A DNA stretch of 52,208 nt. Source: CAG-390 sp964384555 (GTDB lineage Bacteria > Bacillota > Clostridia > Oscillospirales > CAG-272). Shown one piece after another: positions 46,038 to 52,208 of the stretch. The stretch covers positions 1 to 52,208 of the forward strand of contig CAYLLA010000006.1 of the NCBI GenBank assembly GCA_964384555.1, in the 5' to 3' direction. The stretch's first letter is position 1. Each line of letters begins with the position of its first letter. The notes below the pieces were generated by a model. The model saw nothing but the letters and a program-made list of their open reading frames with translations. It did no database searches and was not told where the DNA came from. A program made the translations under genes and the position numbers.

Positions 46038-46071
46038 AAAGCCCCGCGCGGGAATTCCCGCGCGGGGCTTT
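46038..46071. terminator. Intrinsic terminator after the U32 operon
   Basis: A perfect palindrome with arm AAAGCCCCGCGCGGGAA and a short centre; flanked by T-rich sequence on both strands. It ends the minus-strand zapA-U32-membrane-protein transcript. Confidence 0.88.
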
Positions 46072-46094
46072 TGGAGCATTATTTGATCTTTTGC

Positions 46095-46997
46095 TTACAC
46101 TATCAGATACAGCGCCGCCAAGAGCAGGACTATCCCACCGGCGCTTAGCAACTCGCCGATCAGGAGGACGGATATCACGGAGAGCGGCACCAAGGCAACG
46201 AGCAGGCGCGCCCACCCGAGCTTTTTGGAGGAAAGGTAGAACCCCAGCACCGCCGCCCCGAAGAGCAACAGCGCGACCCCGAGATAGGCCGCCATTTGAT
46301 CTCCCTCCACGGCCCGCCGATATGCGGCGCGAACGCCGCTCTCGCCAAGCGCTTTAAGGTGATCCGACCCCAGTGTGCGCGCGGTGGATGAACCCTCTGT
46401 AAGATACACGGCATAGATCCTGTCTATCGCGCCGGGTATCGTTTTGACCGCGGGGGACGGCACAAGCCCGTGCCGCGCAAGCTCCGCCGCCGTAGCCTCC
46501 GATGCCGCAACGTGCCCGCAAAGGACGGCGGTGTGCGCCGAAAACGCCGCGCCGAGCGTTCCCACCAGTGCCGTGGCGGCAGGGCGGGCAAGACGCGTGC
46601 GGGAAGATCTGTCACTGACCTCGGCGTAAAGCAACGAGCCCGCGGCGTGCGCCGCGGTAAAAAGGATAACCGCAGTGGGGTACTTTGTAAGCAGTTTTTG
46701 GGTCAGCAAAAACAGCTCATACGCCAGCGGCAGAGCGGATGCCGCCACGCCGAGCGCAGGCCACCGCCGCAGAAATATCCCTACCGCCGCCGATATCAGC
46801 AAAAGTACAAAAATATTGATGTATATCCGATAGGCGGGCGTGGTTATGAGCTTTTCTACCTTTTCCGACATGCTCATGGACACGTTTTTGCCGGAATCGC
46901 TCTTGATATATCCCGTCATGATATAAATGGCGATAAGCACCGCCAAAAATATCGCCAGCCCATCGGTAAAGCTTTTAAATCTTCCGTTTATCTTCAT
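46095..46997 (-). CDS. Polytopic membrane protein, unknown
   Basis: 300 aa with about six or seven hydrophobic segments, a soluble helical stretch (~170-225, LGSDHLKALGESGVRAAYRR) between them, and a basic N-terminus. No motif points to a family; the repeated pattern of C-terminal helices (YLGVALLLFGAAVLGFYLSS) could suit a permease or a cell-envelope protein. GGGGAA precedes the ATG. It starts 35 bp after the U32 peptidase gene, so it is probably expressed with zapA and U32; a division or envelope link is only suggested by this. Confidence 0.7.
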   Translation of the reverse strand: MKINGRFKSFTDGLAIFLAVLIAIYIMTGYIKSDSGKNVSMSMSEKVEKLITTPAYRIYINIFVLLLISAAVGIFLRRWPALGVAASALPLAYELFLLTQKLLTKYPTAVILFTAAHAAGSLLYAEVSDRSSRTRLARPAATALVGTLGAAFSAHTAVLCGHVAASEATAAELARHGLVPSPAVKTIPGAIDRIYAVYLTEGSSTARTLGSDHLKALGESGVRAAYRRAVEGDQMAAYLGVALLLFGAAVLGFYLSSKKLGWARLLVALVPLSVISVLLIGELLSAGGIVLLLAALYLIV

Positions 46998-47032
46998 TTA
47001 TTTATTCCCCGATAATAGGATAGTTGCCGCGC

Positions 47033-48832
47033 TCATTTTTGAGCTATGCGGCGGCAGTCGCCCGCGATCGGTCGGCCGCCCTCAAATGCGCGAATGACAG
47101 AGTCCACATCTGCCGCGCTCTCCACGGTAAAGATAAAATGGCGACCGCGCAGACCATACTCCTGCAGCTGTTTTTGTTTATCCGACATGGATGTTGGCAG
47201 GCTGTTGACGATAAGCGAGCGGTGGCGAGGCTGGCGCAGTACCGGAAAGGCCACGCCGCGCCTGTCGATAAGCTTGTTTTTGCCCTCGGCACAGCCGCGA
47301 CAGCTGCCGCACTCGCGACCCGCGCATTTCTCGGTCACCATCAGCGGAATGCGACCGTAAACGATAGTCTGCGTTCGCCCGCCGATATCCCGCAGGCGCG
47401 GGAGAGTAAGCTCGGGCGAGAGTATCATATCGCAAAAGCCCAGCGCCTCATATGCCGCCGCGCTTTCGCGGTTGCAGATGTTAAGCCGCATATCTCCATG
47501 CGAGCGCATGTCAAACTCACGCGCCAGCGAGAGATGCCCTATATTGCCCACAAGCAGATCCCGCACACCGCGCTCATGCGCCGCCGCAAGCTCGGCTCGC
47601 ACTGCGGGCAGCTCGCTGTCCGGTATGACCGGGGGCAGTGCCGCGCCTATCGCGCCGCCGTTTTCCCCCGCCGCGGCAGGGATGGTCAGCTTTGCCGCAT
47701 CGCGAAGCGGAATGAAGGATATATCAAAATACCGTCTTGCCGCGGGCGTTAGCTGGCGCACAGATTGCATATGCGCCGTCCGAGCGGCGACCGTGCGCCC
47801 TTGCGGGCGACAGGGTGAATACTCCTCGGCGTGCGCCGACCTTGGCGGGAGAGTTATCGGCTCGCGCTTGTGCGTTTCGGAGGCCGCCCCCGCATCGGTG
47901 AGTATGCCCGCGCCGTGCGATGTGGTGCGCTGTTTATCACGCTCGGTACGAACGCCGAGCATATCATGGTCTATCCTGCCGCAAAAATAGCCGTCGGTAA
48001 ACCCGGAGCGGGAGAAAATGCCCGCCAAACGGTCAAGCTCTCGCTCGGTGGCGGCGCGGCGCTCGTCAAGCAGGCGGCGGTATATCGATACCACCCCGCC
48101 GACATAGTCCGCGCCTTTCATCCGCCCCTCGATCTTCAGCGATGCCACGCCCGCCTCTATCAGGTCGGGGATATGCGCGGCAAGGCAGTTATCCTTAAGC
48201 GAGAGCAGATACCTGCCGCCGTTATAGGGCAGTCGGCAGGGCTGTGCGCACTCGCCGCGATTGCCCGACCGCCCGCCTACCATTGAGGAGAACAGGCACT
48301 GCCCGGAATGGCTGACGCAAAGTGCGCCGTGTATAAACACCTCCGCCTCGATGGGCGAATGCTTGGTAAATTCAAAAATATCCTCACGCGACAGCTCACG
48401 CGCCAGCACCATGCGGGAAAACCCCAGCCCCGCCAGCTCCCGTGCCGCCGCCACCGAGTGACCCGACATTTGCGTTGAGGCGTGCAGTTCAAAATCGGGG
48501 AATGTCCGCTTGATTACCGCGGCAACACCCAGATCCGCCACGATCAGGGCATCCACCCCTGCAAGATACGCACGCTCCGCCGCGGCGATAAGCTCACGCA
48601 TCTCGCGGTCGTAGACCAGAGTGTTGAGGGTCAGATACACCCGCACGCCGTTTGCATGGCAATGTTCGACCGCGCGGCAAAGCTCCGCATCGGAAAAATT
48701 CTTAGCTCCCGCGCGGGCATTAAATCCGGATGCACCAAAATAAACGGCATCCGCTCCCGCCGCCACCGCAGCACGCAACGCCTCGGGCGACCCTGCGGGG
48801 GCCAAAAGCTCGGGCAGGACTCGGGATGTCAT
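47033..48832 (-). CDS. Peptidase U32-family protein
   Basis: 599 aa. N-terminal TIM-barrel-like region: LLAPAGSPEALRAAVAAGAD, AVYFGASGFNARAGAKNF, DALIVADLG. U32 signature region: IEAEVFIHGALCVSHSGQC, SGNRGECAQPCRLPY with cysteines expected to hold an Fe-S cluster; C-terminal repeat: MILSPELTLPRLRDI, CAGRECGSCRGC. Some U32 members (RlhA, TrhP) hydroxylate rRNA or tRNA with prephenate-derived groups, others are called collagenases; RNA hydroxylation is the likelier role for a cytoplasmic member. Its ATG overlaps the zapA stop by 4 bp, a neighbourhood seen often in Clostridia. Confidence 0.9.
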   Translation of the reverse strand: MTSRVLPELLAPAGSPEALRAAVAAGADAVYFGASGFNARAGAKNFSDAELCRAVEHCHANGVRVYLTLNTLVYDREMRELIAAAERAYLAGVDALIVADLGVAAVIKRTFPDFELHASTQMSGHSVAAARELAGLGFSRMVLARELSREDIFEFTKHSPIEAEVFIHGALCVSHSGQCLFSSMVGGRSGNRGECAQPCRLPYNGGRYLLSLKDNCLAAHIPDLIEAGVASLKIEGRMKGADYVGGVVSIYRRLLDERRAATERELDRLAGIFSRSGFTDGYFCGRIDHDMLGVRTERDKQRTTSHGAGILTDAGAASETHKREPITLPPRSAHAEEYSPCRPQGRTVAARTAHMQSVRQLTPAARRYFDISFIPLRDAAKLTIPAAAGENGGAIGAALPPVIPDSELPAVRAELAAAHERGVRDLLVGNIGHLSLAREFDMRSHGDMRLNICNRESAAAYEALGFCDMILSPELTLPRLRDIGGRTQTIVYGRIPLMVTEKCAGRECGSCRGCAEGKNKLIDRRGVAFPVLRQPRHRSLIVNSLPTSMSDKQKQLQEYGLRGRHFIFTVESAADVDSVIRAFEGGRPIAGDCRRIAQK

Positions 48833-49197
48833 GCCTCGCTTACCTCGTTATCGCAATTGCTGTCGGCATCGGCATCGGAATTCGCTCCCGAATCCTCCGC
48901 CACCTTTGCATGCCGCTCGATATAGGCGCGCAAAAGGTCGCACTCATGCTCAATACGCATCAGCTGTGCCTCCATGGCTCGCGCCTCAGCAACGGCGCGG
49001 CGTTTTTCGGAATACGCATCAAGCGCGCACAAAATGATAGCCTCGTTGCGCGGCAGATTGCGGTTGCGCGCGCAAACATCGCGTATGCCGCGATCCAGTG
49101 CGCCTACTATCTCCTCGACCTCGTCGGGCGTGTTGTCCGACCTGACATTCATCTCATATCCCGCCACCGTAACGGTGTACCTCTGCTTTAACGCCAT
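48829..49197 (-). CDS. zapA: Cell division protein ZapA
   Basis: 122 aa. N-terminal ~50 residues are the ZapA globular head (YTVTVAGYEMNVRSDNTPDE, VEEIVGALDRGIRDV), followed by a dimerising coiled coil (~60-105, KRRAVAEARAMEAQLMRIEH) and an acidic tail ending DNEVSEA. ZapA bundles FtsZ filaments at the Z-ring. AAGGACGG precedes the ATG. First gene of a transcript with U32 and an unknown membrane protein. The DNA upstream (49198-49440) is AT-rich with several -10-like hexamers but no confident promoter. Confidence 0.88.
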   Translation of the reverse strand: MALKQRYTVTVAGYEMNVRSDNTPDEVEEIVGALDRGIRDVCARNRNLPRNEAIILCALDAYSEKRRAVAEARAMEAQLMRIEHECDLLRAYIERHAKVAEDSGANSDADADSNCDNEVSEA

Positions 49198-49371
49198 TTT
49201 TTTGCCGTCCTTTCAGATCTTCAAATTAATATAACTGACAGCGGCGATTTTTTCATCCCGCCGCTTGATTATCACAGTAAAACATAGTATAATATTATAA
49301 AGCGGATGCCGCAGGCGCCGCCATATAAATACACATATTTATTATACTATAAAATTCGGCAGGAATAAAGA

Positions 49372-49398
49372 GCGAAACGCAAAATTTCGCGTTTTTTT
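49372..49398 (+). terminator. Possible attenuator before the RNHCP gene
   Basis: GCGAAA-CGCAAAA-TTTCGC stem (6 bp) followed by G and seven T, lying 43 bp before the start codon. Either an attenuator for this gene or a stop for upstream read-through. Confidence 0.35.
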
Positions 49399-49440
49399 GC
49401 AAAAAAGTTTGTAATTTCGGCCATTCGGAGGGCTGTTTTA

Positions 49441-49773
49441 ATGGAAACAAAAAGATTTTCAAAAAATGATTCGGGCTTTGTGTGCGCGCACTGCCAAAAA
49501 AAGGTGGAGCCGCTCGGCTACTCCTCGCGCAACCACTGCCCCTTTTGCCTGTGGTCGATACACGTGGACGAAAACCCCGGCGACCGCGCCTGCGAGTGCG
49601 GCGGTCTGCTTGAGCCGATATCCGCCGAGCCGGATCCCCGCCGCGGGTTTATAATCACCCACCGTTGCCAAAAGTGCGGCGCGATAAAGCGCTGTCGCTC
49701 GGCGCATGAGGCGGCGGTACAGCCGGATGACATCGATCTTTTGATCGCGCTGACGGCAAAAGGCAAGTTTTGA
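49441..49773 (+). CDS. RNHCP-domain zinc-binding protein
   Basis: 110 aa. Matches the RNHCP domain family: SGFVCAHCQKKVEPLG, then SRNHCPFCLWSIHVDENPGD with the name-giving Arg-Asn-His-Cys-Pro, then IITHRCQKCGAIKRCR. Paired CxxC motifs would bind zinc. Function unknown for the family; an RNA- or DNA-binding role is a guess. GGAGGG lies 8 nt before the ATG. Followed 64 bp later by the esterase gene. Confidence 0.9.
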   Translation: METKRFSKNDSGFVCAHCQKKVEPLGYSSRNHCPFCLWSIHVDENPGDRACECGGLLEPISAEPDPRRGFIITHRCQKCGAIKRCRSAHEAAVQPDDIDLLIALTAKGKF

Positions 49774-49837
49774 TAATTTGATCGGATATAAAACATAAAA
49801 GAAAGGCCGCCCCGCATGCCGGGGCAAAGGGAGAGAG

Positions 49838-50596
49838 ATGTCACTTATCACCGTAAATTTCAGATCCGCACAGCTTGAGCAGGAAACGCTCATAAACGTG
49901 ATCCTGCCGGAGGACTGCCCGGAGGAGGACATTAAAACAGTTTATCTTTTGCACGGAATGCATGGGGATCACGCCTCATGGTGCCGCAAGACCGCCATTG
50001 AGCGTTACGCCATTGAGCGGCATTTGGCGATAGTGATGCCCGACGGCGAAAACGGCTTTTACACGGATATGAAGTACGGCAAGCGGCATTTCAGCTATGT
50101 TTCGCGCGAGCTGGTGGACTACACCCGCCGTATATTCAGACTCAGCCGCCGCCGCGAGCGGACGTATATCGCGGGGCTTTCGATGGGTGGCTACGGCGCG
50201 TTTTTGCTGGCCCTGCGCCGCCCGGAACAATATGCGGCCGCCGCGTCGCTCTCCGGCTGTCTTGATATTGCCACCGCCCTGCCGGGCTGCAAATGGCTGC
50301 CGCAAGCGACCGCAATTTGGGGCGAGGGGTGCCTTGACACTCTGCCGGGAAGTGACGGTGACCTTTTGCACCTGCTTGACGGCTATAAAAATGCACCGGC
50401 GGATGCTCCCCGCCCTCGCCTTTTTGCCGCTTGCGGCACAGAGGACAGCCTGTACGCGGGCAACCTGCTGTTTTGTGAGCGCGCCCGCGGCACGGGGATA
50501 GACCTCGCCTTTACCTCCGCCCCCGGTAACCATACATGGCAGTTTTGGGACACACATATCATCCCCGCCCTCGATATGTTCGCCGCAATGGACTGA
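49838..50596 (+). CDS. Esterase D/S-formylglutathione hydrolase-type esterase
   Basis: 252 aa alpha/beta-hydrolase: YLLHGMHGDHASW (oxyanion region), AGLSMGGYGAFLLALRRP (nucleophile Ser in GLSMGG), ACGTEDSLY (acid Asp), and APGNHTWQFW (catalytic His). No signal peptide, so cytoplasmic. Close in layout to tributyrin esterase EstA and acetyl-esterases that deacetylate sugars; the substrate is open. A GGGAGAGAG ribosome site precedes the start. It may be cotranscribed with the RNHCP gene. Confidence 0.9.
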   Translation: MSLITVNFRSAQLEQETLINVILPEDCPEEDIKTVYLLHGMHGDHASWCRKTAIERYAIERHLAIVMPDGENGFYTDMKYGKRHFSYVSRELVDYTRRIFRLSRRRERTYIAGLSMGGYGAFLLALRRPEQYAAAASLSGCLDIATALPGCKWLPQATAIWGEGCLDTLPGSDGDLLHLLDGYKNAPADAPRPRLFAACGTEDSLYAGNLLFCERARGTGIDLAFTSAPGNHTWQFWDTHIIPALDMFAAMD

Positions 50597-50659
50597 GGGG
50601 CGGGCAATACAGCCACACTATGTTGGAACACCTAAAAATTTACCTTTAGTGTCGCCATA

Positions 50660-50700
50660 TCGAACGATCCATCAGGCGCGAAGCGCCAACATCACTCTCA
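50660..50700. repeat. Short palindrome of the GCGCGAAGCGC type
   Basis: ATCAGGCGCGAAGCGCCAAC followed by ATCACTC, like the elements at 12245-12310 and 33690-33745. No gene is visible in 50597-50774. Confidence 0.4.
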
Positions 50701-50720
50701 AAGCTCCCCCTCACACAAAA

Positions 50721-50748
50721 ACAGGGTGACACCTCGGTGTCACCCTGT
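50721..50748. terminator. Bidirectional terminator
   Basis: A perfect 13-bp stem ACAGGGTGACACC/GGTGTCACCCTGT with loop TC; followed by T-rich sequence on both strands. Serves the esterase and the convergent flavoprotein gene. Confidence 0.9.
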
Positions 50749-50774
50749 AATTTTATTTTTACCCTTTGCGGGGC

Positions 50775-52208
50775 TTATTTTGCCTCGTACTTGGGGTTGC
50801 CGTGTGTATATCTGGGGAGGAGGATGGGGGAGACATCGTCTGTTACGATGCCGGCCTCGGCCATCTCCGCATCATACTTTGCAATGTGGTCAAGGGTAAG
50901 CTCACCAAGCTCGATCTCCTTGGCCGCACGTGCGGCATTGACACCGGCATTTCTGCCGAATACGATGATATCAAGCAGCGAGTTGCCCATAAGTCTGTTC
51001 TCGCCGTGGATGCCGCCAACAGCCTCGCCCGCAACATAAAGTCCGCGTACCGAGCTCTGTCCGTCGGCTGTGATCTTGATACCGCCGTTCTGGTAGTGCA
51101 GTGTGGGGTAGATAAGGATCGGAACCTTGCGCATGTCGATGCCGTACTTTGCGTACATACGCATCATGGCGGGGATACGCTTTTCAATAGTTCCCTCGCC
51201 GCCCTTGGCCTCGATCATGGGAGTATCCAGCCAAATGCCGTAGCCGCCATCGGGAAGCGGAACGCCCTTGTGGCGTGCGCGGCACTCGCGAATGATGGAT
51301 GCGGCGGAAACGTCACGTGTCTCCAGCGGGTGCATAAAGGCCTCGCCCTCGGCATTTACCAGCATAGCGCCGATAGAACGCACCTTTTCGGTAACGAGTG
51401 CGCCAAAGATCTGGGAGGGGTATGCCGCACCGGTGGGATGGTACTGCAGCGTGTAGGCGTAGATAAGGGGAGCGCCGACACGATAGGCAAGTGCCAAGCC
51501 GTCAGCGGTCGCACCGTAGTGGTTGGAGGTCGGGAAGCCCTGATAGTGCATTCTGCCCGCGCCGCCGGTAGCGATGATAACGGTCTTTGCACGCGCTACC
51601 ATAAGCTCGTGTGTTTCCATATTCATAAGCACGGCACCCGCGGCCTTGCCCTCGCTGTCAAGGATAAGCTCGATAGCAGAGGTGAAGTCAACAACGGGGA
51701 TAGCACGGTTTTGTACCTCGTCACGAAGCACGCGCATGATCTCGGCACCCGAGTAGTCCTTTGCGGCGTGCATTCTCTTGCGGGAGGTTCCGCCGCCGTG
51801 GGTGGTGATCATTGTGCCGTCGGCATCCTTATCAAACATAACGCCGAGATCGTTGAGCCACTTAACAGCGCCGGGACCCTCGGTCACCAGCTTTTCAAGC
51901 AGCTCGGGCACGTTTTTAAAGTGACCGCCGCCAAGTGCATCAAGATAGTGGATAGCGGGGGAGTCGCCGGGCTTATCGGCAGCCTGAATGCCGCCCTCTG
52001 CCATCATGGTGTTGGCATCGCCGTGGCGAAGCTTTGTAACTATCATAACATTGGCGCCGTTCTCCTGTGCCATGATGGCCGCGGCAGAGCCTGCTCCGCC
52101 ACCGCCGATGATGAGAACGTCAACATCATAATCGGGGGTCGAAAGATCCACGTCCCCTGCCTTTATGCGGCTGTGTGACTGGAGCATGTGTGCAAGCTCC
52201 ACGGGAAC
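50775..52208 (-). CDS. Fumarate reductase/succinate dehydrogenase-type flavoprotein (5' end outside window)
   Basis: At least 477 codons are in the window; the frame stays open to the edge, so the true start is probably outside. FAD-binding motif LIIGGGGAGSAAAIMAQENG; ANTMMAEGG occupies the place of SHTVAAQGG, so the His that covalently holds FAD in SdhA/FrdA is Asn here and FAD is likely non-covalent. Active-site segments: YHPTGA, ETRDVSAASIIREC (like soluble fumarate reductases), LHYQNGGI and HGENRLMGNSLLD. The C-terminal domain of SdhA is absent. Possible roles: fumarate or related enoate reduction, or a subunit of a larger complex; neighbours outside the window would decide. Confidence 0.88.
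   Translation of the reverse strand, partial: VPVELAHMLQSHSRIKAGDVDLSTPDYDVDVLIIGGGGAGSAAAIMAQENGANVMIVTKLRHGDANTMMAEGGIQAADKPGDSPAIHYLDALGGGHFKNVPELLEKLVTEGPGAVKWLNDLGVMFDKDADGTMITTHGGGTSRKRMHAAKDYSGAEIMRVLRDEVQNRAIPVVDFTSAIELILDSEGKAAGAVLMNMETHELMVARAKTVIIATGGAGRMHYQGFPTSNHYGATADGLALAYRVGAPLIYAYTLQYHPTGAAYPSQIFGALVTEKVRSIGAMLVNAEGEAFMHPLETRDVSAASIIRECRARHKGVPLPDGGYGIWLDTPMIEAKGGEGTIEKRIPAMMRMYAKYGIDMRKVPILIYPTLHYQNGGIKITADGQSSVRGLYVAGEAVGGIHGENRLMGNSLLDIIVFGRNAGVNAARAAKEIELGELTLDHIAKYDAEMAEAGIVTDDVSPILLPRYTHGNPKYEAK

Noticed and set aside
50766..52178. A 470-codon open frame antisense to the flavoprotein gene
   Set aside because: Same cause as the PFOR shadow; the minus-strand flavoprotein has clear FAD and active-site motifs.

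Overview
The window reads as chromosomal DNA of an anaerobic, Gram-positive-type Clostridium-like bacterium (Bacillota, probably an uncultured gut lineage; family not resolvable here). The grounds are a pyruvate:ferredoxin oxidoreductase, a group-II ECF vitamin transporter, lipoprotein and sortase-type signals, the FakA/DegV/PlsX fatty-acid kinase route, a ZapA-U32 pair, BspA-type repeats, strong AGGAGG ribosome sites and sigma-A promoters that nearly all have 17-bp spacers. Coding DNA is GC-rich. A few small genes (DUF559 nuclease, HigBA) and the repeat-filled gaps are visibly richer in AT. No rRNA, tRNA, CRISPR array or prophage was seen.

Layout. 1-2.8 kb: XRE regulator, two small membrane proteins and a TIM-barrel sugar isomerase on the minus strand, behind a promoter whose -10 lies inside a palindrome. 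3.2-8.1 kb: PFOR and an AraD-type epimerase. 8.1-12.2 kb: a lipoprotein with an EEP nuclease/phosphatase domain plus an orphan solute-binding lipoprotein, divergent from an AraC regulator; the gap carries two 12-bp direct repeats exactly 21 bp apart. 12.3-18.8 kb: the most notable region, a cobalamin-riboswitch operon on the minus strand encoding a small HNH-repeat protein, a cell-wall DUF4430-like protein, a membrane protein combining an alpha/alpha barrel with a DUF4430 domain (the two halves of animal transcobalamin/intrinsic factor), EcfT, a fused double ECF ATPase and an S component. 18.9-23.6 kb: EEP hydrolase, BspA repeat protein, peptidase T and a BspA-metallo-beta-lactamase fusion.

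23.8-29.7 kb: a sugar-processing operon (fucose/arabinose isomerase-like, DJ-1/PfpI, phosphomannose isomerase-like, ROK kinase) with a divergent AraC regulator. 29.9-32.9 kb: PlsC-like acyltransferase with zinc ribbon, CapA-like lipoprotein and DUF559 nuclease. 32.9-33.8 kb: gene-free, made of dispersed repeats. 33.8-38.8 kb: 5'-3' exonuclease and nucleotidase/guanylate-kinase-like fusion, divergent from two NrnA-like DHH phosphoesterases and SurE, which together suggest oligonucleotide and nucleotide turnover. 38.9-39.9 kb: HigBA toxin-antitoxin and a 54-aa histidine-rich membrane peptide gene with its own promoter and terminator. 39.9-45.9 kb: fakA, plsX, a fakB-like degV gene, a large GNAT protein, an ACP and a GH43 enzyme, linking exogenous fatty acids to acyl-ACP. 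46-49.2 kb: zapA, U32 peptidase and an unknown membrane protein. 49.4-52.2 kb: RNHCP zinc protein, an esterase and a fumarate-reductase-type flavoprotein cut by the window edge.

The main hypothesis is that the 12.3-18.8 kb operon is a Gram-positive corrinoid-capture pathway in which a surface protein and a membrane-tethered, transcobalamin-like clamp feed a dedicated ECF importer under B12-riboswitch control.
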